From: Hirschia sp. | GTDB lineage: Bacteria > Pseudomonadota > Alphaproteobacteria > Caulobacterales > Hyphomonadaceae | Assembly (NCBI GenBank): GCA_002709235.1 | Contig: PAQI01000018.1 | Span: 42,969 to 106,968, forward strand | DNA length: 64,000 bases | Reading direction: 5' to 3' | Made by a program: the position numbers and the translations under genes | Shown: positions 32,746 to 42,361 of the stretch, one piece after another | How positions within the stretch are numbered: position 1 is the stretch's first letter | Layout: the number at the start of each line of letters is the position of its first letter | The notes under the pieces: model-generated | The model's input: the letters and a program-made list of their open reading frames with translations, nothing else | Databases searched by the model: none | Told to the model about the DNA's origin: nothing

Positions 32746-35427
32746 ATGGGCGTTGTTCCGACAACCATAGTGCCGCCGCGTGCGGCGCATAAATATGTCG
32801 TCCGCGAAACCATAGAACGTCTTGTTGGGGATGTCGGTTCTTCGCGCGTTGTGACGGTCAGCAGTCCGGCCGGATTTGGCAAGACAACAGCAATGTTGCG
32901 TTGGGCCGAACTCTTGAGAGAGCAAGGGCGCCCGGTGCTCTGGATAGCAGCGCGTGCAGGCGTTGATACCCTCCGATCTTTCGAGGAAGCGCTACGGCAG
33001 GCCATGCTGTCGGCCGGTACGCTGCCCATTCATGCGTCGCTTGAAGATGACCCGAGAGCCTGGCTAACAAGGCTGTCATCCTTCTCCGGGCCAAAACCGG
33101 TTCTGTTCATTGACGATGCGCAATTGCTGGGGCGCGAAATTCGAAGTTTTATCGAACAGATGATCGCGAGTGCGCGTGATTCGATGACGACTGTGATCGC
33201 TTCACGCGGAGAATGTCGCATCAATCTCGCGCGGATGCGTTCGCTTGGTTATTTGTTGGAAGTGCGGGTTCGCCATCTTTGTTTCAACGCAGATGAAGCT
33301 GCTCAATTGGTTCAGCAGCAGGATGATGCTGAAGTTCCGATCAGTGAGGTTCAGCGTATTGTTGTTGATACGCAAGGATGGGCCGCTGGTCTGGTGCTCG
33401 CAGCGCGGGCATGGCAACGCGATATGGCGGAGGGGTATCCGCCAGAACGCGGAACCACCGGTCTGCGCCACGAATTCGCGAGTTACTTCCATGAGGAAGT
33501 TGTCGAGGGATTGCCGCAGGATGTGCGCGATTTCATTGTCGATACGTCAGTTCTTGGGGAGTTAACGCCGTCAGCCTGTGCCGCTGTTGTCAGCACGACT
33601 GATGCGCGAACAATGCTGGAAGAAGTGTTTGAGCGAGGATTGTTTCTCGCAGAACTGGACCGTGAGCATAGCCGCTATCGTTACTATTCGCTCTTCCGCG
33701 AGATGGTGTTCGGACGTTTGATGATGCGCGCACCTGAACGTGCGTCTGAATTGCATCGCCGGGCGAGCCTCTTCTATGCGGATAATGGTGACCTGCAGCT
33801 GGCGCTCGATCATGCTGTGCAAAGCGGTGACACGACATTCCTGGCAGACCAGTTCGAACGCCTTGTGGAACCGATGATCTATATCGGATTATTGTACAGG
33901 GTCGATGACCTGGCATCGGAACTACCCTGGGAACTCCTTCAAAGTCGTCCTTCATTGTTGTTGGCAATGTCCTGGCGCCGCAGTCGACGTCTCGCCTTTA
34001 AATCTGCCGAACGGTACATAGAGGCCGCTGAAGCCGCGATTGCGGTCAAGACAGAAAATGGTGAGTTGGACGAATATGCAGCGGAACAGATAGGGTTTCG
34101 GGTTCGCCATCGTCGGATCATGCTGGAAGCAGCGCGCGATAACATGGTGTATGTCGAGCGTGAATCAGAGCGACTTCTTGACGATCTGGGGGATGATGAC
34201 CCCTATCTGAGTTGTACGCTTCTGGCTCAGTTGCTTGCCGCCAGACGTGAGCTCTTTCATTTCAACGATATGCTGCGCCTTGAAGCGGAGCTGAAAAAGG
34301 CACTGGGTCGTCCCGGTGCGGACTTTGCCTCGATTGCGCTTAAATCTTCTGTGGCTCCCACTTTGGTGGCTCAGGGTAAAACACAGATGGCGCGTCAGTT
34401 TCTGACGGAAGCGCATACAGTTGCAATTGAAATGGAAGGGCAGGTGTCAGGTCTTGCTGCGTTGCCTGCGCTTCCTTTGGCTGAATTGCTCTATGAATGT
34501 GGTGAGCTCAAAGAGGCCGGGGAGCTGGTGGAGCGCTATCTTCCTTCGATTCGCCAATGGGGTTTTGTGGACCAATTGGCGTCAGGTTATCTGGTTCGCG
34601 CACGCCTGGCGGCAGCCGAAGGAGATTACGCAAGTGCACTTTCGGGTCTGGAAGAGGCACATCTTGTCGCTATCGAATGTGGGTTGGATCGTCTGCGGGC
34701 ATTGGTGATTTCAGAACAAATCAGGATGCTGGTGAAGCTCGGTCAACTTGAACAAGCCGAGCAGCTTTTCTGGTCAAGTAACCTCAATTTTGAGGGGGAG
34801 CCAGTTCCTACACTCAATCCAACGCGTCTCAATGAATTCATGGCGACAGCGTGGTTGCGTCTTGAAATGCACCGGTTCCGCTTGGTCCGGTCTCGCAAGA
34901 TTGCAAAAAGATGGCTGGAAGTCGTTCGCAAACGCGGAGCCTCCCGTTCTGCTGTGACCTTTGAGCTGTTATTGGCGGAAATTGCTGTATTGGCAGGGAA
35001 TCGCTCAGAGGCACGCCGGTCTGTGCGTGCGGCTGTCGAACTGGCTGAGCCAGGTGGCTGGATACGTCCTTTTGTCGACGAGGGTGAGGCCATCGGTTCC
35101 CTTCTGGTTGAGGCCTATAGCAGTGGCCCCTTGCTTGACACCCCAGTTGACAGATTTGCCGCCAAGCTGGTCGCCGTGTTTCAGGGAAACGCCCAGGTTG
35201 AGGAAACTGAAGATGACGATTATGGGCTTGGAAGCGCGTTGTCGCTGCGTGAAGTGGAGATCCTCACTCTTGTAAGCGGTTCACTGCGCAATCGTGAGAT
35301 TGGCGACCGATTGGGGCTGACCGAAGGTACCGTGAAATGGTACATGCAGCAGATCTACGACAAGCTTGGCGTGCGCAGGCGACCACAAGCAGTGGCGCGT
35401 GCCCGAAAATATGGAATTTTGTCCTGA
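32746..35427 (+). CDS. MalT-like (LuxR-type, ATP-dependent) transcriptional activator
   Basis: An 893-residue LAL-type regulator. The N-terminal STAND ATPase has a Walker A PAGFGKTT (residues 41-48) and Walker B VLFIDD (119-124). A long helical, TPR-like sensor region fills the middle. The C-terminus (about the last 65 residues) is a LuxR/GerE helix-turn-helix: LSLREVEILTLV, SLRNREIGDRLGLTEGTVKW and YDKLGV. Relatives such as MalT and AlkS activate catabolic operons when ATP and an inducer bind. It is the only such regulator in the cluster, and the recurrent dyad flanks it. The ATG at 32746 has a GGGAGG 13 bp upstream; a TTG at 32725 is less likely. Confidence 0.95.
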   Translation: MGVVPTTIVPPRAAHKYVVRETIERLVGDVGSSRVVTVSSPAGFGKTTAMLRWAELLREQGRPVLWIAARAGVDTLRSFEEALRQAMLSAGTLPIHASLEDDPRAWLTRLSSFSGPKPVLFIDDAQLLGREIRSFIEQMIASARDSMTTVIASRGECRINLARMRSLGYLLEVRVRHLCFNADEAAQLVQQQDDAEVPISEVQRIVVDTQGWAAGLVLAARAWQRDMAEGYPPERGTTGLRHEFASYFHEEVVEGLPQDVRDFIVDTSVLGELTPSACAAVVSTTDARTMLEEVFERGLFLAELDREHSRYRYYSLFREMVFGRLMMRAPERASELHRRASLFYADNGDLQLALDHAVQSGDTTFLADQFERLVEPMIYIGLLYRVDDLASELPWELLQSRPSLLLAMSWRRSRRLAFKSAERYIEAAEAAIAVKTENGELDEYAAEQIGFRVRHRRIMLEAARDNMVYVERESERLLDDLGDDDPYLSCTLLAQLLAARRELFHFNDMLRLEAELKKALGRPGADFASIALKSSVAPTLVAQGKTQMARQFLTEAHTVAIEMEGQVSGLAALPALPLAELLYECGELKEAGELVERYLPSIRQWGFVDQLASGYLVRARLAAAEGDYASALSGLEEAHLVAIECGLDRLRALVISEQIRMLVKLGQLEQAEQLFWSSNLNFEGEPVPTLNPTRLNEFMATAWLRLEMHRFRLVRSRKIAKRWLEVVRKRGASRSAVTFELLLAEIAVLAGNRSEARRSVRAAVELAEPGGWIRPFVDEGEAIGSLLVEAYSSGPLLDTPVDRFAAKLVAVFQGNAQVEETEDDDYGLGSALSLREVEILTLVSGSLRNREIGDRLGLTEGTVKWYMQQIYDKLGVRRRPQAVARARKYGILS

Positions 35428-35430
35428 CTT

Positions 35431-35446
35431 CCTACCTTGCGGAAGG
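35431..35446. promoter_or_regulatory. Possible cluster dyad (CCTACC-N4-GGAAGG)
   Basis: It fits the consensus but begins three bases after the regulator stop codon. It also overlaps a CTTCC/GGAAG hairpin that could be a weak terminator. It lies 227 bp from the sulfatase start, farther than other copies. Confidence 0.3.
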
Positions 35447-35664
35447 CTGATCAGGCCCGCCGAAGTTTAGGTATTTTACGGATGATACACAGAAGATGCG
35501 TGGCGCGGTAAACGCCATGTCTGAGGGGCACGGTGCTTCCGTGGCGCATACTGAGCATGTGAACTGACGGGTGACTTGTTCGCGCACCACAGACGCGAAA
35601 GACCATTTGGCGCTCATGTCCATCGGTTTGGCCGAAACATGATGTTGACTAGGGAGGCAAGCGA

Positions 35665-37362
35665 GTGAAAGTCCGGTTCAGGCTGATGTGTTGCGCAGTA
35701 ATTGCAGTGCTTATCAGCAATTGCACGACATCTCGTACAACCATGGGTGAAGCATCCTTGGGAGACGAGGCTCCTAATATACTCGTTATAGTGGCTGATG
35801 ACCTAGGTTATTCCGACGTCGCCCCCTATGGAGGAGAGATTCGCACGCCCAACCTTGAATGGTTGGCAGGAGATGGTGTGCGGCTGACGCATTTTCATAG
35901 TGCACCCTCGTGTTCGCCAACACGGGCCATGTTGCTATCGGGAACCGACAATCACATTGCGGGCCTGGGAGCGATGGCAGAACATATTCCGGCTCATTAT
36001 CAGGGACGTGAGGGCTTTGAAGGAGTGTTGAGCACACGTGTGGCATCATTGGCTGAGCGTCTGTCCGAGGCCGGCTATCGAACATCCATGTCAGGTAAAT
36101 GGCATCTGGGCATGGAAGATGGGCAAAGGCCCGCTCAACGCGGGTTCCAGACCAGTTTTGCTTTGCTTCAGGGAGCGTCAAATCACTTTGGAGATGGCGG
36201 TTTCGGGACACATGATGATGGCCTTGGCGGCGCGACATATGTGGAAAATGATCAGTCTTACGAACCACAAGCCGGATTTTATTCGTCGGATGTCTTTACT
36301 GAAAAGATGATCGAACAGGTCGAGAGCGGAGATCAAGCCAAGCCGTTTTTTGCATATCTTTCGTATTCTGCACCTCACTCACCCTTGCAGGCCCCTGAAG
36401 AAAATATCGAAACTTACAAGACGACCTATGAAGGCGGGTGGGCAAAGCTGGCTCAGGACCGGTTGGTCGGAATGCGTGAAGCTGATGTCCTGCCGGGGAA
36501 AGTGCCGGAAACAACAGCCGGATTTGGTCCACCACAGGAAAGTTGGGATGCGCTCTCGGAGGATGAGAAGGTACGGGCTGCGCGCCAGATGGCGGTCTAT
36601 GCTGCCATGGTCGAGCGAATGGATGCCAATATCGGTCGTGTATTGGATAAGCTGAAGCAGTCAGGCCAGTATGAAAACACGATCATTCTGTTCATGTCGG
36701 ATAACGGTCCGGCAGGTGAAGATCCGCGGCCTTATTCGATCATGCCCGGTTTTCTTGAGCGCTACACAAACGCTGACCAGAGTCTGGAAGCCATGGGGAG
36801 CTCAGACAGCTTTCTGCTTCAGGATCCACGCTGGGCCAGTGCTATCGCCGCACCGTCGCGTCTGTTCAAGGGGTTTGTGACGGAAGGTGGAACGCTGGTG
36901 CCGATGATCATTAAAGCACCGGGCGTTAAGGGCGGCGGAACCAATGCTGTAATCGGAGATATGCAGGACATCACACCCACCTTGCTGGCATTGGCAGGCG
37001 TTCCTCAGGAGGAAACGGTCAACGGCATGAAAGTCGCCAGAATCGAAGGTCAGAATCTTATGCCTTGGCTGTCATCTGGCAATGATGATCGACCAATCGA
37101 ACATGTGGCATTCGGGTTTAACGGACAAGCATCCGTACGTGCCGGTCCCTGGAAAGCGTTACGGATCTTACCTCCGATGGGTGATGGGGGCTGGCATCTG
37201 TATAATACGTTCGATGATCCGGCTGAGACGAGGGACCTGAAAGAAGAAAAACCAGATCTGTTCGCCGACATGATGGAAAGCTGGCAGGCCTATGTCGTGC
37301 GTCACAATCTCGATGAGGAGGCTGATCTGCTGCCTATGTCATTGCCTCATGCGGGGCATTAA
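35665..37362 (+). CDS. Type I sulfatase (arylsulfatase-like lipoprotein)
   Basis: A 565-residue sulfatase from a GTG start 8 bp after GGGAGG. The N-terminus is a lipoprotein-like signal ending near LISNC (Cys20; Asn at -1 is not canonical). The metal Asp pair is in IVADDLGYSD (Asp45/46). The formylglycine motif is CSPTR (Cys83-Arg87), followed by GKWHLGM and a late DNGPAGEDPRP. It would hydrolyse a sulfate ester outside the cytoplasm, suggesting a sulfated substrate. Formylglycine would need a maturase, and none is in the window. It is the first gene of the operon with fbiC and cofC. Confidence 0.94.
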   Translation: MKVRFRLMCCAVIAVLISNCTTSRTTMGEASLGDEAPNILVIVADDLGYSDVAPYGGEIRTPNLEWLAGDGVRLTHFHSAPSCSPTRAMLLSGTDNHIAGLGAMAEHIPAHYQGREGFEGVLSTRVASLAERLSEAGYRTSMSGKWHLGMEDGQRPAQRGFQTSFALLQGASNHFGDGGFGTHDDGLGGATYVENDQSYEPQAGFYSSDVFTEKMIEQVESGDQAKPFFAYLSYSAPHSPLQAPEENIETYKTTYEGGWAKLAQDRLVGMREADVLPGKVPETTAGFGPPQESWDALSEDEKVRAARQMAVYAAMVERMDANIGRVLDKLKQSGQYENTIILFMSDNGPAGEDPRPYSIMPGFLERYTNADQSLEAMGSSDSFLLQDPRWASAIAAPSRLFKGFVTEGGTLVPMIIKAPGVKGGGTNAVIGDMQDITPTLLALAGVPQEETVNGMKVARIEGQNLMPWLSSGNDDRPIEHVAFGFNGQASVRAGPWKALRILPPMGDGGWHLYNTFDDPAETRDLKEEKPDLFADMMESWQAYVVRHNLDEEADLLPMSLPHAGH

Positions 37363-37377
37363 CGGAGGGATAAAGTC

Positions 37378-38379
37378 ATGAAGCTTGGTATCTGTTCGAT
37401 GTGGGGCGAGTCGCTAGACCAGTTTCGCAGTGAAGTGCGGCTTGCCTCGGATCTTGGATATGACCTGATCTCGATTGGCGATTCTCCGTCTGGATGGCAC
37501 GAAATGGTGACTACCATGACGATCGCCGCACTTGAGGCTCCCAAGGCGCAGATTGCTTCATTGGTGACTTCGCCCTTCATGCGTCATCCTCTTGTGGCCG
37601 CCAATGCATTCTCATCCCTGGACGATTTGACGGGTGGGCGTGCCGTGCTTGGGCTGGCGACAGGCGGAAGCACGGTGCTTGCTGTAGGACGGATGCCCGC
37701 CACACAGACGGAAATTCGTGCTGAGATAGATGCCTACAAGCGTCTGTTTGCAGGCGAAGAGATCGCATGGGAGGGGCGACCGGTCAAATCATTGCGATTT
37801 GCGCGTCCGGTGCCCATCTACTATTCGGCTTTTGGGCCCAAGGCTCTGCAGCTTGCGGGGGAAGAGGCCGATGGGGCAATCATTTTCGCAGGAGATCAGA
37901 ACCTCGAGGCGACCGAAACCAAGATAAAGGCGATCCGTGATTCTGCCACGCGTGCTGGCCGGAATGCCGATGATATCGATATCTGGGTCACAAGCTACAT
38001 ATCTGTTCGACATGAGCGGAGCCAGGCAATCGAAGATCTCAAGGCCTTCATAGCAGTCAATGCCATGGCGCTGCGTACACCGCAGGCACTTTCGATGCTG
38101 CCATCGAATGTTCGTCCATTGATAGAGGCCTTCCAAACACGCTATGATCCGTCAGAACATGTCGTCGTTGGTGGGAAGAATGTGCAGCTCATGGATGAGA
38201 TGGGATTGACTGAGTTCCTGCAGGATTTCGATACAATAGCAGGACCTGAAGAGCATATGACCGAGGTCATGCGCAAGCTGGATAACATGGGGGTTTCAAC
38301 CCTGATTGCGGCGCTTCCGGGTCATGCAGATCCACTCGTGACCATTAGTGGTCTCGCCACCGCCAGAGGGGCTCTATAG
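37378..38379 (+). CDS. LLM-class, probably F420-dependent, oxidoreductase
   Basis: A 333-residue luciferase-like TIM barrel resembling the MER-like, F420-using branch. It has LGICSMWGESLDQF at the N-terminus, SLDDLTGGRAVLGLATGG (LTGGR motif), IYYSAFGPKALQLAGEEADG and an IAGPEEHMTEVMRKL tail. It ends exactly where fbiC begins (TAGTG, one-base overlap). Direct operonic linkage to F420 biosynthesis supports F420 as its cofactor. The reaction is unknown. Confidence 0.9.
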   Translation: MKLGICSMWGESLDQFRSEVRLASDLGYDLISIGDSPSGWHEMVTTMTIAALEAPKAQIASLVTSPFMRHPLVAANAFSSLDDLTGGRAVLGLATGGSTVLAVGRMPATQTEIRAEIDAYKRLFAGEEIAWEGRPVKSLRFARPVPIYYSAFGPKALQLAGEEADGAIIFAGDQNLEATETKIKAIRDSATRAGRNADDIDIWVTSYISVRHERSQAIEDLKAFIAVNAMALRTPQALSMLPSNVRPLIEAFQTRYDPSEHVVVGGKNVQLMDEMGLTEFLQDFDTIAGPEEHMTEVMRKLDNMGVSTLIAALPGHADPLVTISGLATARGAL

Positions 38380-40724
38380 TGAATATCGAAAACTGGTGGG
38401 CTCCTGAAGAAGCGCGCGACTGGCTGGCGCGCCTGGATAATTGCACGTTTGACGAGATACTGGACGAAGCAGAAATCACAACGCTTGCGGGGCATGGTCG
38501 GGTAGTGACCTATTCGCGCAAGGTGTTTATCCCCCTGACCAAGCTGTGCCGGGATGTCTGTCACTACTGCACATTTGCTCATCGTCCTTCAGAGCTTCCT
38601 TCGCCTTATCTTGAGTTGGACGAGGTCTTGGCGATTGCCCGTGATGGAGAGAAAGCGGGATGCCGGGAGGCGTTGTTCACGCTCGGTGACCGCCCTGAAG
38701 CTCGATATTCTGCTGCAAGAACCTGGCTCGACGAACGTGGTTACACGAGCACTCTGGACTATGTTGCAGCAGCTGCTGCATTGGTCCTTAAAGAAACCAC
38801 TCTGTTACCGCATCTCAATCCCGGACTGATGGACGGGGATGATTATGCTGCGCTGCGCCCGCTCTCTGCATCCATGGGACTGATGCTGGAAAGCACGTCC
38901 GAGCGTTTGTGTGAAAAGGGCATGCCGCATTATGGCTCCCCCGACAAGGAGCCACGCGCACGTCTTGAGTCGATCCGGCTGGCGGGTGAAGCCAGGGTGC
39001 CATTCACCACCGGTTTGTTGATCGGAATAGGTGAAACGCGCCTTGAGCGTATAGAGGCATTATTGGCGATCAGGGATCTTCACGCCAGATACGGTCATGT
39101 CCAGGAAGTGATCATCCAGAATTTCCGGGCCAAGCCGGGCACTTTGATGCGCAGCGTGGAAGATCCCCCGCTGGAAGAACATCTCTGGACCATTGCGGCA
39201 GCGCGTTTGATTCTTGGTCCAGAGATGACCATACAGGCACCGCCCAATTTGCAGCCGGGTCAGCTGTCTCAGCTTGTTCGTGCAGGCGTGAATGATTGGG
39301 GCGGGGTGTCGCCGGTTACGCCAGATCACGTCAATCCCGAAGCGCCCTGGCCGCATCTGATGAAACTGGAAACCGAGACAGAGGCAGCAAGTCGTCATTT
39401 GCGTCAACGTCTTGCCATAGGTCCGGCGTTTGCGCGCGATATCGAGAATTGGGTCGATCCAGCGTTACAGACAGCCATTCGTCGTGCTGTAGATGCACGC
39501 GGATTACCGCGAGAGGTCGACTGGCATCCGGGAGAAGGGGCATCCGCACCTGAAGTGCTGCCATCATTGGTTGTGGGTCGCGATAGCCAAATTTCTGTCG
39601 CGCTCGGCATAGCTGAACGGGGCGAGGAACTGAGCCAGCAACAGATCGCAAGACTGTTTTCTGCTGAAGGGCAGGATTTTGACGCTATTCGTCATCTGGC
39701 TGACGAGATGCGACAGGACCGCGTCGGCGAGACTGTGACCTATGTGGTCAACCGCAATATCAACTATACGAATATCTGTACTTATCGCTGTGGCTTCTGC
39801 GCATTCGCCAAGGGGAGTACCAAGAGCGAGCGCGGTCCTGCCTACAATATTGATCACGCCGAAATTGCAAGACGGACAGTCGAAGCTCATGAACGTGGCG
39901 CGACCGAAGTCTGCCTGCAAGGCGGGATACACCCCAGCTTCGATGGTCACACATATCGCAATATCGTGGCGGCAGTTAAAGCGGCAGTGCCGGATATGCA
40001 TGTACATGCATTTTCACCGTTGGAAGTTCATCATGGTGCGACGACGCTTGGTCTTTCCTATGAAGACTATCTGTCAGGTTTGAAAGAAGCAGGACTTGCG
40101 ACCTTACCCGGCACCGCAGCGGAAATCCTCTCCGACGATGTTCGGCGCGTGATCTGTCCCGACAAGATCATGTCCGATGATTGGCTTGCGGTGATGCGGG
40201 CCGCTCACAAGGTTGGCCTGAAAACGACCTCCACGATCATGTTCGGCCATGTGGAGACCTATGATCATTGGGCGATTCACCTGCTGCGGCTACGCAGGCT
40301 TCAGCAGGAGACCGGTGGCTTTACCGAATTCGTGCCATTGCCTTTCGTGCACATGGAGGCACCAAACTGGCGCAAGGGGCAGACCCGATCTGGCCCCAGC
40401 TGGCGTGAGACGGTCTTGATGCATGCAGTCGCGCGTATCGCACTTGATGGTGCCATTCCCAACATACAGACCAGCTGGGTGAAGCTCGGCGCGGAAGGTG
40501 CGGGAGTCATGCTGCAATCCGGGGCGAATGATTTGGGTGGTGTCCTGATGGATGAGTCCATCACTCGTGCAGCCGGCGGCACCAATGGGCAATTGTTCGA
40601 TGTGCCGCAAATGATTGCCCTTGCGCAGGGTATTGCGCGGCCATTGCGCGAACGCAATACGCTTTATGGAAAGCCAATCCGACAACTTGCCATGTGTGAG
40701 CCTCAGCGGGGCAGTTTTGCATAG
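38379..40724 (+). CDS. fbiC: F0 synthase, fused CofG-CofH
   Basis: A 781-residue bifunctional radical-SAM enzyme. It makes 7,8-didemethyl-8-hydroxy-5-deazariboflavin, the chromophore of coenzyme F420, from tyrosine and a flavin precursor. Two [4Fe-4S] motifs are present: Cys57-Cys61-Cys64 (CRDVCHYC) in the CofG half and Cys467-Cys471-Cys474 (CTYRCGFC) in the CofH half, as in actinobacterial FbiC. It starts at a GTG overlapping the LLM stop codon, and cofC follows with an overlap. Fused F0 synthase is typical of actinobacteria; in a proteobacterial setting it may be a transferred trait. Confidence 0.96.
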   Translation: MNIENWWAPEEARDWLARLDNCTFDEILDEAEITTLAGHGRVVTYSRKVFIPLTKLCRDVCHYCTFAHRPSELPSPYLELDEVLAIARDGEKAGCREALFTLGDRPEARYSAARTWLDERGYTSTLDYVAAAAALVLKETTLLPHLNPGLMDGDDYAALRPLSASMGLMLESTSERLCEKGMPHYGSPDKEPRARLESIRLAGEARVPFTTGLLIGIGETRLERIEALLAIRDLHARYGHVQEVIIQNFRAKPGTLMRSVEDPPLEEHLWTIAAARLILGPEMTIQAPPNLQPGQLSQLVRAGVNDWGGVSPVTPDHVNPEAPWPHLMKLETETEAASRHLRQRLAIGPAFARDIENWVDPALQTAIRRAVDARGLPREVDWHPGEGASAPEVLPSLVVGRDSQISVALGIAERGEELSQQQIARLFSAEGQDFDAIRHLADEMRQDRVGETVTYVVNRNINYTNICTYRCGFCAFAKGSTKSERGPAYNIDHAEIARRTVEAHERGATEVCLQGGIHPSFDGHTYRNIVAAVKAAVPDMHVHAFSPLEVHHGATTLGLSYEDYLSGLKEAGLATLPGTAAEILSDDVRRVICPDKIMSDDWLAVMRAAHKVGLKTTSTIMFGHVETYDHWAIHLLRLRRLQQETGGFTEFVPLPFVHMEAPNWRKGQTRSGPSWRETVLMHAVARIALDGAIPNIQTSWVKLGAEGAGVMLQSGANDLGGVLMDESITRAAGGTNGQLFDVPQMIALAQGIARPLRERNTLYGKPIRQLAMCEPQRGSFA

Positions 40725-41313
40725 CTGGCAGGCCCTTGTTCCGATCAAGCAGGGATCAAACGGCAAGTCGCGATTGAGTGGGCTGCTGGACGAGGCTGAA
40801 CGTGTTGCATTGGTCAAGCGGATGTCTGCACATGTTCTGGGAGTACTTGAAGACTGCGATTTCATTGAAAGTATAACAGTTCTTTCGCCACAACGTCCTG
40901 AGCAGTGGCGTGGTGAATGGCGCGAGGATCAGGGACGCGGACTCAATGCTGAATTGACCGCATGGCGCAGTGAACTCGGTCCGGTATCGTCCTTGATCAT
41001 TCATGCTGACCTGCCATTGCTCAAGATCAGTGATGTTCAGGAAATGGTGGCGCTGGCTGATAAGCACGGAAGTGCCTTGGCAACAGATCGCGCAGAGCAG
41101 GGTACGAATGCACTTGCTCTGGCCCAAGGATATGGAGACGAGTTCGAATTCTGCTTCGGACCATTCAGTCGCAAGCTTCACACCGCCCAGATCGAGGCTA
41201 TGCCAGTGCTGCATCTGCTGGGGCTCAAGGTCGATATCGATTTTCCCGATGATCTGACATTTGCTGAAGCGCAAGGCTTTCGCTTGGATCCGGCCTGCCA
41301 ATGGGAAGGTTAA
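40666..41313 (+). CDS. cofC: CofC/FbiD guanylyltransferase of F420 biosynthesis
   Basis: A nucleotidyltransferase of up to 215 residues that activates a 3-carbon phospho-acid (2-phospholactate, phosphoenolpyruvate or 3-phosphoglycerate) with GTP. Recognisable motifs are ALVPIKQGSNGKSRLSGLL, QGRGLNAEL, LIIHADLPLL and EQGTNALAL. Three starts are possible: ATG 40666, GTG 40696 and TTG 40717. The TTG gives the usual CofC N-terminus with the shortest overlap with fbiC; the ATG is listed for caution. CofD and CofE, which complete F420, are not in the window. Confidence 0.92.
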   Translation: MESQSDNLPCVSLSGAVLHSWQALVPIKQGSNGKSRLSGLLDEAERVALVKRMSAHVLGVLEDCDFIESITVLSPQRPEQWRGEWREDQGRGLNAELTAWRSELGPVSSLIIHADLPLLKISDVQEMVALADKHGSALATDRAEQGTNALALAQGYGDEFEFCFGPFSRKLHTAQIEAMPVLHLLGLKVDIDFPDDLTFAEAQGFRLDPACQWEG

Positions 41314-41369
41314 ACATCGCGAGTTGAACTGCCATGTTCTTGAAACTCAATCGGTCAGGAGAGCGTGGC

Positions 41370-42290
41370 ATGAAGCTCAATGTAGGTGTACCCAATAGCA
41401 TGAAAGTCGCCGCCATGGTTCAGCCATGGGAAGGGGAACTGAACGGTGCGGACGTCGGTCACTTGATGGCAGTTGCCGACGACCTTGGCTTCAATAAATG
41501 CATGATGGGTGAGCACTTCATCATCCCCAATGAACACATCGAACTTTCCGGAGACTGGTATTTCCACACAACGGTCGCGCTGGGATATCTGGGTGGACGA
41601 ACCAAGAATTTGCGCCTGTCGTCTTCGGTGTCGATCCTGCCATTGCAGAACCCGATTGTTCAAGCCAAGGCGTGGTCATCGCTTGACTGGATGACGGGTG
41701 GGCGCGCTGAAGCATTGTTCGGTGTTGGCTGGCTGAAGGAAGAGTTCGACATGCTCGGCGTTCCGTTCGACAAGCGCGGAAGAATGGCAGATGAGTATGT
41801 TGCTGCGATGATCGAGTTGTGGACCAAGGATGATCCCGAATTCGAAGGTGAGTTCGTGAACTTCAAGAATTGTGGTTTCAGTCCCAAGCCCGTGCAGAAA
41901 CCTGGCGTTCCGATCTGGTTTGGTGGTGATGCAAAGGCCGTCCAGAAGCGCGTGGCGAAATTTGGTAATGGCTGGTCGCCTTTCCGCACACCTCCCGAGA
42001 CCTTTCCGGACTGTATTGATTTCATCAAGTCGCAACCGGAATATGACGGTCGGAATCTGGACTTCTTCTTCGCCCTCGAAATGCTGAATGTCGGCGCGCA
42101 TCACGAGATACTTGATGACCCTCGTGCACCCGGTACGGCAGACAAGCAGAAGATCCTGGATCAGATTGGCTGGTTGAAAGAGCTGGGCATCACCGAGACT
42201 ATTGTTCCGCTTCCGCCCGGTATCAGTGATGCTCAGGCCTGGATTGATCGTCAGCAATGGGTTGCCGAAGAAATCATGCCAGTTATCTGA
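41370..42290 (+). CDS. LLM-class F420-dependent oxidoreductase
   Basis: A 306-residue luciferase-like protein starting at an ATG 8 bp after GGAGAG; an upstream in-frame ATG at 41334 is not favoured. It shows VADDLGFNKCMMGEHF, YLGGRTKNLRLSSSVSILP, SLDWMTGGRAEALFGVGWLKEEF and PIWFGGDAKAVQKRVAK. This arrangement matches the F420-dependent TIGR03619-like group. It is the last gene of the sulfatase, LLM, fbiC and cofC operon, which again links LLM enzymes to the cofactor. Confidence 0.92.
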   Translation: MKLNVGVPNSMKVAAMVQPWEGELNGADVGHLMAVADDLGFNKCMMGEHFIIPNEHIELSGDWYFHTTVALGYLGGRTKNLRLSSSVSILPLQNPIVQAKAWSSLDWMTGGRAEALFGVGWLKEEFDMLGVPFDKRGRMADEYVAAMIELWTKDDPEFEGEFVNFKNCGFSPKPVQKPGVPIWFGGDAKAVQKRVAKFGNGWSPFRTPPETFPDCIDFIKSQPEYDGRNLDFFFALEMLNVGAHHEILDDPRAPGTADKQKILDQIGWLKELGITETIVPLPPGISDAQAWIDRQQWVAEEIMPVI

Positions 42291-42324
42291 TAGTTGCTGG
42301 CATGGTCTCCTGTTACGAAAATGT

Positions 42325-42361
42325 GGATAAGGTCAGATCTGTATTCCCCTGACCCTTATCC
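42325..42361. terminator. Convergent hairpin between LLM and SDR operons
   Basis: GGATAAGGTCAG pairs with CTGA-C-CCTTATCC (one bulged base) around a 12-nt loop, overlapping the stop codon of the SDR at 42356. There is no clear T-tract, so termination strength is uncertain. Confidence 0.55.

Noticed and set aside
32535..33029. A 165-codon upstream extension of the acyl-CoA dehydrogenase at 31371
   Set aside because: The extra residues match no acyl-CoA dehydrogenase, run antisense through the MalT-like gene, and a good ribosome binding site precedes the ATG at 32534.
35432..35623. A 63-codon Cys-containing reverse-strand reading frame between the MalT-like and sulfatase genes
   Set aside because: It lacks a convincing start signal, overlaps the probable promoter region of the sulfatase operon and resembles no family.
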